Positions 16,648-26,300 of a stretch of 38,045 nucleotides of DNA are shown here, one piece after another; positions within the stretch are counted from its first letter, which is position 1; every line of letters starts with the position of its first letter. This DNA comes from a bacterium (GTDB lineage Bacteria > Hydrothermota > Tepidihabitantia > B3-TA06). Position numbers and translations under genes: made by a program. The notes below the pieces were generated by a model. It saw only the letters and a list, made by a program, of their open reading frames with translations, did no database searches and was not told where the DNA came from. The stretch covers positions 1 through 38,045 of the forward strand of contig JAAYVC010000049.1 in the NCBI GenBank assembly GCA_012517375.1. Direction: 5' to 3'.

Positions 16648-17564
16648 CTTACAAGAATCCTGAATATTGCCGGCTCGCTGCGCTCTACCCTTATTCCGGG
16701 AGCAATGGAAATGTCGGCAGGAACTCTGTAATCACCAGGGGTCATCGAAGATACAAGAATACTGATGTCGACTTTTGCAGGACTTATGTTTCTGAGCAAA
16801 CTAACAGGTCCTTTAAGGGTCAACTCCACTTCCTTGTTGAGAAGATAGGCCTGACCTGAAACAGGTCTACCTTCAATTCGGACCGGCAACCCCCTTAGCA
16901 CAACGGTCGTTTCAGCCTCTACCTTAACCTTCACCTTGATCCTCGAAGGTTCAACGAACAGACCGGCTGTATCAGGATGCTGAATTACCAATTCTCGTTC
17001 AACGGTTTCGGATAAATCATCAACATTCAAAGGTTCGCTGAACAACTGGTTTATTCCCGAAACAGCCTCACGCGTTCCATAAACATATGCTGTATTATCG
17101 AAGTCTATCGATGATATCGCATAATTTTTTGCTGGAAAGCCCTCAACCGGCACAATAATCTTTATCTTACGTTTCGCCCTTGGTTCAATCTTTAACTCGA
17201 TTTGATAGGGATCAAGGGATTTTACCTGAATCTGTTCCGGTATTATAACATTCTCTGGGCCTATGCGCAGTCTCTCAAAACCTTCGTGCATATCCTTTAG
17301 AGGCAGCATGATTCTTGGTTTTTTCTTGGCAAGTTGAATCAGTGCCTTGCCTTTCCCTTTAATCTCAACGGTTACCGAATCGATGCTTTTGGAAGATACA
17401 ACGTAATCCTGAGGAAGGAGTGACAAATCAAGCCCAAGCCTCAATTTCCTTGTATAGTCAGCCTCAAGCCTTGCAAAGAGCCAGACAAGTACTGCAACAA
17501 TCAAGGCAATGAGTTTAAGCCACCAATCTTCAAATATCCAGTGAATGATGCGTGATTTAGCCAT
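16644..17564 (-). CDS. YbbR-domain membrane-anchored protein
   Basis: 306 residues from ATG 17564. One N-terminal transmembrane helix (LKLIALIVAVLVWLF, about 16-30) is followed by three or four YbbR-like repeats, beta domains exposed outside the membrane, with typical starts such as KLRLGLDLSLLPQDYVV and VPVEGFPAKNYA. YbbR proteins (CdaR) activate the diadenylate cyclase CdaA in Firmicutes; no cdaA is visible here, although it often lies directly upstream. A TTG at 17585 would lengthen the frame by 7 residues, but a TATAAT box overlaps that extension and lies only 6 bases before ATG 17564, so the ATG is chosen and the mRNA is probably leaderless. Confidence 0.85.
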   Translation of the reverse strand: MAKSRIIHWIFEDWWLKLIALIVAVLVWLFARLEADYTRKLRLGLDLSLLPQDYVVSSKSIDSVTVEIKGKGKALIQLAKKKPRIMLPLKDMHEGFERLRIGPENVIIPEQIQVKSLDPYQIELKIEPRAKRKIKIIVPVEGFPAKNYAISSIDFDNTAYVYGTREAVSGINQLFSEPLNVDDLSETVERELVIQHPDTAGLFVEPSRIKVKVKVEAETTVVLRGLPVRIEGRPVSGQAYLLNKEVELTLKGPVSLLRNISPAKVDISILVSSMTPGDYRVPADISIAPGIRVERSEPAIFRILVR

Positions 17565-17570
17565 TATCGG

Positions 17571-17598
17571 ATTATAGGAAGGCAAGAACCGTAGTCAA
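17571..17598 (-). promoter_or_regulatory. Promoter of ybbR-tsaD-recJ operon, leaderless
   Basis: On the minus strand: TTGACT (17598-17593), a 16-base spacer and perfect TATAAT (17576-17571), then 6 bases to the ATG at 17564. Transcription beginning 7 bases after the -10 box would start on the A of the ATG. Confidence 0.75.
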
Positions 17599-17718
17599 GA
17601 AGGAGGAAAAAATAAAATCTGCAAGTTATATCTTGGTCGGATGCGAATTCGGCATTGTACTTTCAATAATGTAACCCAAATCAACAATATATTATTACTG
17701 ATAATCATCCTTTCTGTG

Positions 17719-17747
17719 TTGACGCGAACCGGTTTCCGGGCTAAAAT
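17719..17747 (+). promoter_or_regulatory. Promoter of uvrA-cca operon
   Basis: TTGACG (17719-17724), a 17-base spacer and TAAAAT (17742-17747). The ATG at 17761 comes 13 bases after the -10 box, leaving a leader of about 6 bases with no Shine-Dalgarno sequence. It is divergent from the ybbR promoter about 120 bases away. I see no LexA-type operator between the two. Confidence 0.65.
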
Positions 17748-17760
17748 TAGAGCTTGATTT

Positions 17761-20568
17761 ATGGAACAGGATATTCTCATAAAGGGTGCGCGAGAGCATA
17801 ACCTGAAAAATATAGACGTGAGGATCCCGCGTAACAAGCTTGTTGTAATAACAGGGCTTTCAGGCTCAGGAAAATCAAGTCTAGCCTTTGATACGCTTTA
17901 TGCAGAAGGTCAGCGCAGATATATGGAATCCCTTTCCGCCTACGCAAGACAATTCATGGGAGCAATGGAAAAACCTGATGTAGACTTTATCGAAGGCCTT
18001 TCTCCCGCTATAGCGATTGAACAAAGAACATCATCCAGAAACCCCCGTTCTACGGTCGCAACGGTAACCGAGATATATGATTATCTGAGAGTCCTTTTCG
18101 CAAGAGTAGGCAAGCCTTTCTGCCCCAACTGCGGCATCCCAATCTCTAAGATGTCTACGGATCAAATCATTGATACACTGCTCTTACATCCTGAAGGAAC
18201 GAAGCTGACTATCCTTGCGCCAAAAGTAAGAGGCAGAAAAGGCGAGTACCGCGATATCTGGCCTAAGTTAATCAGAAAAGGATTCGTCAGGGTCAGGGTG
18301 GACGGTCAAGTTATAGCTTTAGATAATCCGCCTGAGCTTGTAAAATACAAGCAGCATACTATCGAGATAGTTGTAGACCGTCTGGTAATCAAATCCAATA
18401 TGAGAAAAAGACTCGCCGATTCAGTCGAGCTAGCTCTTTCTGAAGGAGAAGGCATTTGCACTGTCTTGATAGACGATTCTAAAGAGCAGACATATAGTCA
18501 ATCTCTTGCATGCGTAGAGTGCGGTTTTGCTTATCCAGAGATATCTCCAAGACTCTTTTCATTCAACTCTCCCTTCGGCGCCTGTCCAGCCTGTCACGGC
18601 CTTGGCACGCAGATGGAAATTGATCCTGACCGTCTAATTGCCAATCCCTCACTTTCTATAATGGAAGGAACGCTTGTTCCATGGGGCGAGCCGCAGGGAT
18701 GGTCGCTTGCGTTTCTTAAGGCTGTTTCAAAACAATACGGTTTCGATCTGGAAACACCGTGGGTTGATCTTCCCGAGGATGCAAAAAAAGTCATTTTCTA
18801 CGGTTCCAAGGAACCGGTTAAAATCAAATACGAAGGCAGATCAGGTCACCGATACGAAGGAGAGGAGTATTTTGAGGGAATCGCAAACAACCTCATGCGC
18901 CTTCATAAGGAAACAGATTCGGATTATCGAAGAAGATACATCGAAGGTTTTATGTCTATTCTACCATGCCCTGTTTGCGGCGGCGACAGGCTAAAACCTG
19001 AGGCTCTATCGGTCAGGATAGGCAGCATAAATATACGGGATGTAACGCGTCTTTCCATCAAGAAGGCGACAGAATTCTTTAATAGTCTTAAGTTAAACAG
19101 GCAAGACAAGGCTATTGCCGGTGAAGTCGTAAAAGAGATACTTGACAGGCTAGGATTCCTTCTGGAAGTCGGAGTAGACTACCTTACTCTCGATAGAACT
19201 GCTGACACACTCGCCGGCGGAGAAGAACAAAGGGTAAGACTTGCAACACAGATAGGTTCCAGACTCGTAGGAGTGATATACATACTCGACGAACCTACAA
19301 TAGGATTACACCCAAGGGATAACAGACGCCTTTTGGCAACACTTCACAAACTCAGGGATTTGGGCAATACCGTCGTAGTTGTTGAACACGACAGGGAGAC
19401 CATAGAATCGGCGGATTACATTATTGACCTTGGTCCAGGAGCAGGCGCAAAAGGAGGAAAAATAATTGCGGAGGGCACTCCAGATGATATCAAATCTTCA
19501 ATTCGCTCGCTTACAGGCAGATATCTCACGGGCAAGTGCCATGTAGCCGTACCTTCAGAAAGAAGAAAAAACTCAAAGGAAAAATTGACTATAAAGGGAG
19601 CAAGACACAATAATCTGAAGGAAATCGATGTTGATTTTCCACTAGGTCTTTTTGTTTGCGTAACAGGTGTATCCGGTTCGGGCAAATCCTCACTCGTTTC
19701 TGACATTCTCTATCGCGCACTAGCGCGGAAATTTTATCGGTCACGCACAAAACCGGGGGATCACGACTCCATCGAAGGCCTTGAGTACATAGACAAAGTC
19801 ATTAACATAGACCAGTCGCCGATAGGAAGAACGCCGCGCTCCAATCCTGCGACCTACACTCAGGCATTTGGCCCTATCAGAGAACTCTTCTCGAAAACAA
19901 AGGAAGCGCGCATTCGCGGTTACGGTTCAGGAAGATTCAGCTTCAACGTCAGAGGCGGGAGATGCGAACGATGTTCAGGTGACGGAACGTTAAGGATAGA
20001 GATGCACTTCCTACCTGATGTTTATGTCCCTTGCGAGGTATGCCAAGGAAAGCGCTACAACAAGGAAACACTGGAGGTGCGTTTTAAAAACAAGAATATT
20101 GCTGAAGTTCTTGAGATGACAGTAGATGAAGGGCTTGATTTCTTTGCAGATATTCCGCCTGTTGAACGCAAATTGAGACTTTTGAAAGACGTAGGCCTTG
20201 GTTATATAAAACTTGGACAGTCTGCGCCTTCCCTTTCAGGCGGAGAAGCTCAGCGAATAAAACTTGCCAAGGAGTTATCGAAAATACCGAAGGGGCACAC
20301 CGTTTATATACTCGATGAACCTACGACAGGGCTGCATTTCGAAGACGTCCGCATGCTGCTCGGCGTTCTTCAAAGGCTTGTAGAAAAGCAAAACACGGTA
20401 ATAGTTATCGAACATAATCTCGACGTCATTAAAACCGCAGACTGGGTGATTGACCTCGGTCCAGAAGGCGGAGACGCCGGGGGCAGGATTATCGCCAGCG
20501 GTCCTCCTGAGGAGATTGCAAAAACCGTGAACTCGCATACCGGTCTCTTCCTTAAGGAAATGCTTTGA
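17761..20568 (+). CDS. uvrA: Excinuclease ABC subunit A
   Basis: 935 residues; the damage-recognition ATPase of nucleotide excision repair, loading UvrB. Two ABC modules: Walker [11 protein letters not shown] (Lys38) and [10 protein letters not shown] (Lys642), Walker B regions [15 protein letters not shown] and [14 protein letters not shown]. CxxC pairs for zinc are at CPNC (121-124), CVEC...CPAC, CPVC and CERC...CEVC. The second signature is normal (LSGGEAQR), but the first is LAGGEEQR (484-491) instead of LSGGEAQR. The length is normal (about 940). cca starts inside its stop codon. Nearly leaderless translation is likely. Confidence 0.97.
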   Translation: MEQDILIKGAREHNLKNIDVRIPRNKLVVITGLSGSGKSSLAFDTLYAEGQRRYMESLSAYARQFMGAMEKPDVDFIEGLSPAIAIEQRTSSRNPRSTVATVTEIYDYLRVLFARVGKPFCPNCGIPISKMSTDQIIDTLLLHPEGTKLTILAPKVRGRKGEYRDIWPKLIRKGFVRVRVDGQVIALDNPPELVKYKQHTIEIVVDRLVIKSNMRKRLADSVELALSEGEGICTVLIDDSKEQTYSQSLACVECGFAYPEISPRLFSFNSPFGACPACHGLGTQMEIDPDRLIANPSLSIMEGTLVPWGEPQGWSLAFLKAVSKQYGFDLETPWVDLPEDAKKVIFYGSKEPVKIKYEGRSGHRYEGEEYFEGIANNLMRLHKETDSDYRRRYIEGFMSILPCPVCGGDRLKPEALSVRIGSINIRDVTRLSIKKATEFFNSLKLNRQDKAIAGEVVKEILDRLGFLLEVGVDYLTLDRTADTLAGGEEQRVRLATQIGSRLVGVIYILDEPTIGLHPRDNRRLLATLHKLRDLGNTVVVVEHDRETIESADYIIDLGPGAGAKGGKIIAEGTPDDIKSSIRSLTGRYLTGKCHVAVPSERRKNSKEKLTIKGARHNNLKEIDVDFPLGLFVCVTGVSGSGKSSLVSDILYRALARKFYRSRTKPGDHDSIEGLEYIDKVINIDQSPIGRTPRSNPATYTQAFGPIRELFSKTKEARIRGYGSGRFSFNVRGGRCERCSGDGTLRIEMHFLPDVYVPCEVCQGKRYNKETLEVRFKNKNIAEVLEMTVDEGLDFFADIPPVERKLRLLKDVGLGYIKLGQSAPSLSGGEAQRIKLAKELSKIPKGHTVYILDEPTTGLHFEDVRMLLGVLQRLVEKQNTVIVIEHNLDVIKTADWVIDLGPEGGDAGGRIIASGPPEEIAKTVNSHTGLFLKEML

Positions 20569-21980
20569 ATATTTCTCTAAAGCCGATAAAGCAAAATGAA
20601 GAGATATTGAGAAAACTTTTATCCCTGAAAAAAGACAAAGAGATATACGTCGTCGGCGGAGCAGTACGCGATATTGTATTGGGCAAGAACATCCTTGATA
20701 TCGACTTTGCCCTGAAGGGTTCGGGAATGGCATTCGCCGAGGAGGCAGCGCGTAAGCTGAAAGGCGCTTTTGTTCCACTTTCCGAAAAAGATGACGAGGC
20801 CAGGGTCGTAATCAACAAAGAACTTGTTCTTGATTTCAAAGGTTTTACTGATACTTTAATACAGGATCTTACAGCACGGGATTTCACAATAAATGCGATA
20901 GCTCTATCGCTTGATAATGTTGTCTCATCAAAAAGCTTTTCCCCTATTGATCCATTTGAAGGATTAAAGGACATTGAAAAAAAACGGATAAAAACCGTAA
21001 GCCGGGATTCAATCAAGAATGATCCATTGAGAATCCTAAGAGCTTACCGATTCAAGTCTCAGCTTGGGTTTGAAATCTCGCACAGTTTGGAAAAAGAAGC
21101 GGAGACTACTTCGCTCAAAGATGTTGCTAGAGAAAGGATTTCTTACGAACTAAAGATCATCCTTCAGGCTCAAAAAACATATCCTATCATTAACCGGTTG
21201 ATTGCTACCGGGTTGCTTGAACAGATTTTCCCTTTTCCGGATTTCTTTAGGGATTATGCGGTTCGGGCGCACTCTTTAATGGTGTTTGAAAGACTAGAAC
21301 ATATTCTTAACCACAAGCATTTCCCTCCGTTGATAAATGATATCATCGAAAGAATAAACAGCGCTCCTGAAAAGCGTTCGCTTCTGAAACTCACAGCTCT
21401 GTTCCACGACGTATCAAAGCCTGAAACTTTAATAAAGGATAAGGATGGGTCTATGCATTTTTACGGTCATGACACAAGGGGAGCTAAGAAGATGCTCTGG
21501 ACCCTTTCAAAGATACTTAGGTTTTCTAATGCCGAATCCGAATATGTCGAGCAGTCGATTGCACGACACATGCACCTGCATCTTTTAGCAACATCCCAGG
21601 AGCTGACTGAAAGAGCCATGCGAAGATACATGCGAATGTGCGGTTCGGTCGCCGAAGACGTCATGATACTCGATCTTGCTGACGGTTTTGCCACGGCAGG
21701 AAGGACAAGACATCTTGAGAAAACTATCACATCGATACTGGAACTTGCTTCACAGGACGCAAAAAGGTCCGAATTCAAGCCCTATGTAAATGGAAATGAT
21801 CTTATCGAAATTGGATTAAAGCCTGGACCGATATTCAAGATTATTCTTGCAGAATTGGAGGAGTTACAATGGGAGAATAAAATCCAAAACAAGGATGAGG
21901 GCATCGCTCATGTAAAAGAAAGGCTTGAAAGCGGGGAATACACAATGAGCGCAGAACCTGCAGACGATTCACTGAAATAA
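20565..21980 (+). CDS. cca: CCA tRNA nucleotidyltransferase / poly(A) polymerase family with HD domain
   Basis: 471 residues of the class II nucleotidyltransferases that add or repair the 3' CCA end of tRNA. Motifs: YVVGGAVRD, catalytic DIDFAL, then ARDFTINAIA, DPFEGLKDI and NDPLRILRAYRF of the head and neck, followed by an HD domain (LFHDVSKPET, later IARHMHLHLL). Sequence alone cannot say whether it adds the whole CCA, only CC, or only A. The one tRNA in this window lacks an encoded CCA, so such an enzyme is needed. The start is TTG 20565 in a TTGA overlap with the uvrA stop, supported by AAGGA six bases upstream. Confidence 0.92.
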   Translation: MNISLKPIKQNEEILRKLLSLKKDKEIYVVGGAVRDIVLGKNILDIDFALKGSGMAFAEEAARKLKGAFVPLSEKDDEARVVINKELVLDFKGFTDTLIQDLTARDFTINAIALSLDNVVSSKSFSPIDPFEGLKDIEKKRIKTVSRDSIKNDPLRILRAYRFKSQLGFEISHSLEKEAETTSLKDVARERISYELKIILQAQKTYPIINRLIATGLLEQIFPFPDFFRDYAVRAHSLMVFERLEHILNHKHFPPLINDIIERINSAPEKRSLLKLTALFHDVSKPETLIKDKDGSMHFYGHDTRGAKKMLWTLSKILRFSNAESEYVEQSIARHMHLHLLATSQELTERAMRRYMRMCGSVAEDVMILDLADGFATAGRTRHLEKTITSILELASQDAKRSEFKPYVNGNDLIEIGLKPGPIFKIILAELEELQWENKIQNKDEGIAHVKERLESGEYTMSAEPADDSLK

Positions 21981-21990
21981 CAGAGGATAT

Positions 21991-22434
21991 ATGATCACTG
22001 GAGTGAACCACGTAACGCTTTCCGTAAGAGACCTGGATGTCTCATTTGACTTCTACACTAAGATACTCGGGATAAAACCGCGAGCAAAATGGTTACAAGG
22101 CGCCTACCTCGAAGCAGGAAAAATATGGATTGCGCTCATTGTAGATAAGAAGATGCGAACCCACAACAATCCAGAATATAGCCACTTAGCCCTCAGCGTC
22201 AAGCCAAAGGATTTCGGTCCAATTAGTAAAAGAATAAGGGAATCCGGAGCCAAGATATGGCACCGCAATACGACTGAGGGGCCCTCCATCTATTTCCTTG
22301 ACCCCGACGGCCATAAATTAGAGATTCATGTTGGTGATCTGAAGACTCGACTTATATGGGCAAAAACTAATCCATGGAAAGGACTTGAGTTCTTCAACAA
22401 CAATTATCAGAGCCAATGGTTTTTTCTACCTTGA
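21991..22434 (+). CDS. FosA-like VOC-family protein
   Basis: 147 residues, two halves of the vicinal-oxygen-chelate fold. It follows FosA (Mn/K-dependent fosfomycin thiol transferase) along its length: metal ligands His7, His65, Glu111; W34 and Q36; the EGPSIYFLDPDGHKLE stretch, then HVGDLKTRL with Arg120. Against FosA, Thr9, Ser99, Tyr101 and Arg120 are kept, Ser94 becomes Thr95, and Lys90, which contacts the drug phosphonate, becomes His91. It may thus act on another phosphonate or epoxide or use a thiol other than glutathione. SD AGAGGA precedes the ATG; it is 10 bases after cca. Family sure, substrate not. Confidence 0.82.
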   Translation: MITGVNHVTLSVRDLDVSFDFYTKILGIKPRAKWLQGAYLEAGKIWIALIVDKKMRTHNNPEYSHLALSVKPKDFGPISKRIRESGAKIWHRNTTEGPSIYFLDPDGHKLEIHVGDLKTRLIWAKTNPWKGLEFFNNNYQSQWFFLP

Positions 22435-22459
22435 CATAATGTATTTTTTCCGGTATCAT
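22431..22459 (+). promoter_or_regulatory. Promoter of tRNA-Ile / sppA / cyclase unit
   Basis: TTGACA (22431-22436), an exact 17-base spacer and TATCAT (22454-22459), with the tRNA beginning 12 bases further on. The -35 box overlaps the stop codon of the FosA-like gene (TGA 22432-22434). Confidence 0.8.
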
Positions 22460-22471
22460 TCGCTGTTGCGA

Positions 22472-22545
<74 letters not shown>

Positions 22546-22554
22546 CTAATATTT

Positions 22555-23355
22555 ATGAAGAAACTTTTTCTTCTCATAATACTCGCTTCTCTTGCGGGAT
22601 GCGAGGGCGAAAGACTGGGAATGATCAAGATTGAGGGAACTATCGTTTCCTCGGAGGAGACGGTGAAAAACCTCAAGACTTTCGAGGAAGACCCATCCAT
22701 AAAAGGCGTGTTGGTGGTAGTTAACTCCCCGGGAGGCGGCGTCGGTGCAAGCCAGGAGATCTTCGAGGCAATAAAAAGCCTCAAGGATAAAGGCAAAAAG
22801 GTCGTGGTTTCGATGTCGAGTCTTGCGGCATCCGGTGGATATTACGTTTCGTTGCCTGCTGACAAAATCGTTGCGCTTCCCTCCACCATTACCGGCTCAA
22901 TAGGCGTAATCCTTAATTTTCCGGTTTACAAAGGTCTTATGGACAAGCTTGGAATTCAGGTGTATACGGTTAAATCGAGAGAAAATAAAGACATAGGTTC
23001 AGGAACCAGAGAACCAAAGGAAACCGATACCTTGCTCTTAAAACAAATGATTGACGATGTCTATGAACAATTTGTCGATGAAGTCGTTCTTTGGAGAAAC
23101 CTACCGAAAGATAGTGTATGGGCAATCGCGGATGGAAGGGTTCTTTCAGGCAGACAAGCCTGCAAACTGGGTCTTGTGGATACCCTAGGTTCAAGAGAAG
23201 TAGCCCACAAGATTCTAGCCGAGTTGTGTGAAATGGAAGGTACCCCCAAATTAGTTGAGATACCTAAGAAACGCTCCTTATGGGAGGAGATAATGGAATC
23301 AAGAATAGGCGACTTTTTTACACCCACCCTTAGATATGAACTTCAATTCAGGTAA
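22555..23355 (+). CDS. sppA: Lipoprotein signal peptide peptidase, SppA/S49 family
   Basis: 266 residues. Serine protease of family S49 that degrades cleaved signal peptides in the membrane. The start MKKLFLLIILASLAGC is a lipoprotein signal with lipobox L13-A14-G15-C16, so the enzyme would be lipid-anchored rather than held by a transmembrane helix as in standard SppA. Conserved: VNSPGGGVGAS, the nucleophile Ser93 in LAASGGYYVS, and the general base Lys145 in RENKD. This is the short single-domain form. An in-frame ATG at 22513 lies inside the tRNA gene and is rejected. No Shine-Dalgarno site exists between tRNA and ATG. It is followed after 3 bases by the cyclase gene. Confidence 0.9.
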   Translation: MKKLFLLIILASLAGCEGERLGMIKIEGTIVSSEETVKNLKTFEEDPSIKGVLVVVNSPGGGVGASQEIFEAIKSLKDKGKKVVVSMSSLAASGGYYVSLPADKIVALPSTITGSIGVILNFPVYKGLMDKLGIQVYTVKSRENKDIGSGTREPKETDTLLLKQMIDDVYEQFVDEVVLWRNLPKDSVWAIADGRVLSGRQACKLGLVDTLGSREVAHKILAELCEMEGTPKLVEIPKKRSLWEEIMESRIGDFFTPTLRYELQFR

Positions 23356-23358
23356 TAT

Positions 23359-26300
23359 ATGATTGATGAAATTCTACTGCCCCTTATACCGCATCACGTC
23401 CTTGCAAGAATTCTGGCCGAAGGCAGAATAACGCCAGGAATCACAAAAACAAAGTCCGTTCTGCTTTATACTGATATCTCCGGTTTTACTGCACTTACAG
23501 AAGCGCTAACCGCCGAAGGAAAACAAGGAATAGAAGAAGTTACCGAGATATTAAACGCACATTTTTCAAGACTTTCAAAGATACTCGAGGATCAAAAAGG
23601 GTCGCTCTTGAAACTTGGAGGCGATTCGCTGCTAGCTCGTTTTGATGATCAAGATGCCGTTAAACGAGGAACGGCAGCAGCATGGGAGATGCTTGATTGG
23701 CTTAAGGAAAATCCCATAGTAAAAACAAGCAAAGGCAATTTTACATTATCAATGAAGGCGATACTTGGAGGAGGCGACTACTACGAGGCTATACTGGGAG
23801 ATGACGAGAAGGTCGATTGGTTCCCGTTAGGGGATTCAGTTGAAGAGCTTGCAATGGCCGAGAAATCGGTTGGTCCAGGGGAGCTGGTTGTAAGAAGAGG
23901 ACTCGGTGATGAAACCTTCGACAAAGCGCCATTTTTGGAGATCAATGAAGAAGACCGACAAAAGCTTGTCGGTTTAACAAAATCCTTTCTTCCTCTCGGC
24001 AATGCCGGGAAAAGCGCTTTATCTAAAGGCGGTGAATATCGGATTGTTGCTCCTTTTTTCCTTAACTTAGAAGGATACGATTCAGCGAATCCTGATTTCG
24101 AATCTCTTAACAGCTTCTACTTGAATATCCTTAAAATCGTAAGAAGATACCAGGGTGCGGTAAATAAAGTCGACATCTCGCCTAGAGGCAGCAAATTCCT
24201 TATTCTTTTCGGCGCACCTTTGAGCCACGAGACGGACAGAGCGAATGCTGCTGCATGCTTCAAGGATATTTATTCATTTGAGACTTCTTTTGTTCTGACT
24301 GGCGGGCTATCTTACGGCGCAGCATTTGCAGGCTATATCGGCGGTCAAGAAAAGGAATATACGGTGATAGGACAAAGAGTAAATGCAGCGGCAAAGATCA
24401 TGAGCGCATCCGAACCGGGCCAGTTCGTTGTAACTGAAGAAGCCCGCGACAAATTCTCCGATCTTTATGAAACTGAAGAGTTAGCCCCTGTATCCGTAAG
24501 AAACATCGCTTATAAGAGATTTATTTTGACTTATCCGAAAACTCAATCTTCTTCTCCAGCCGGCGAGTGGAAAACTCATGAAGAAGAACTCCAGCAACTG
24601 CTTGCACTGCTCTCCGAAGACACGAAAGTAATAGGAGTGACAGGCGACCAGGGCATCGGAAAAAGCCGTTTTCTAAAGAAAATCAGTATGAATCTCAGCA
24701 ATGATCATGAAGTATTGAAAGTTACGCTTGAAGAAAGGGAAGCGCCTTACCAGGTGTTCCGTAAGATTCTCATGAGCTCATCAGGGATTAAAGAAGAGGA
24801 TGACTCATCAGCGAAAAGGACAAAACTCTCCGAGCACATTGATTCCCTTGGAAACAATCCTCAAAATCATAGAGGCGATTCTGAGCTATCGAGAAGGTTT
24901 CCTTTTATTGCGGCGATGCTTTTCGGAATGGAAGAAGAACAGATAAAGATTGCATCATATTCTCCTGAACTCCGACTTGAAAACCTTTTAGACGCATTCA
25001 GAAGCTATCTTTTAAGCAGAGCCAAAGAAAAAAACCTGGTCCTGCTAGCGGATGATTTATCAAAAGCCGACAGCGGCTCACTTGAAATGCTTGCTTTTGC
25101 TGCGAGAACGTTACCTCGAATAAAGCAGAGAAATATAGCCTTCGTATTCACCTTCGACAAGGGTTTTGAGCAGTATTTTAAGGAGGTATTTGCCTCAGAT
25201 GGCGATGTAAAAGAATTGACCCTCTCCCCTCTTTCCGCCTCAAAAACAAGGGAACTTGTAGAACAGATTCTTTCCGGCAAGTCGGACGAAAAAGTTCAAC
25301 AGTTTTTGTACGAAAGAGCGCTAGGCAACCCTACCGTTCTTGAGCAGTGGATCGGATACCTGCAGGATAAAAGTTTGATTACAAAGGTGGGAGAGACCTG
25401 GGTTCTTGATGAGAATGTTGATTCTGCTGAGATACCTGACGACCTTTACAGTCTTGTATTTTCCAGGCTTGACAGACTGCCTGAAAAAGTTAGGGAAGCA
25501 TTAAAAGTGGGTTCGGTTTACGGCATGCATTTCCCGGCTCCAATAGTTTCTTATATTACAGAAAACAACAACTTATCTGACTTGCTTTTACCTGCTGTAA
25601 CTTCCGGCTTAGTCTACCCTTTAGAAGCCGGTGAAATAGACTACATTTTCAATCAGACTTTGATAAGAGACGTATGTTATGATTCTCTTTTACGAGGAGA
25701 ACGCGAAAAATACCACCGCCAAGTTGCAAGAGCGATTGAAAATCTTTACAAATCCTCTCTTGATAGATATCTTACTTTACTCTCTCATCATTATTCTGAG
25801 GCAAACGAGTGGGAGCAAGCGTTCGCGTATTCAATTCGTTCGGCTAAGGAAAACCGCAGGTTATTCCGCAACGAAGCCGCTGAGATCGATCTTACGAATG
25901 CAATAAGAATATGGAATGAACATTTAACAGAAGGATACAGTGAAGATCTCTATACGGCTTATTTCTGCCGAGCCCAGGTTTACGAATACCAGGGACGTTT
26001 TGATGAAGCCGCTAAAGATTACACCTCGGCGAGAAATCTCTCCATAAGAACCGGAATGCGTGAGCGTGAAATAGATACACTCAACAAACTGGCTTATGTT
26101 TCGCGTTTCATCTCGGATTTCGACCATCTTTTCGAGTATGCTGACCAGGCTCTTACTAAGTCCAGCGATCTCGGATACAAAAGAGGTCTGACCGTGGCGC
26201 ATGTAGAAAAAGGTGCCGGTTACGCAAGACAAGGCAGGCATGAAGAAGCCGATGGCGAGTTTCAAGCTGCTCTGGACCTGGCTCAGGAAATCAATGATAC

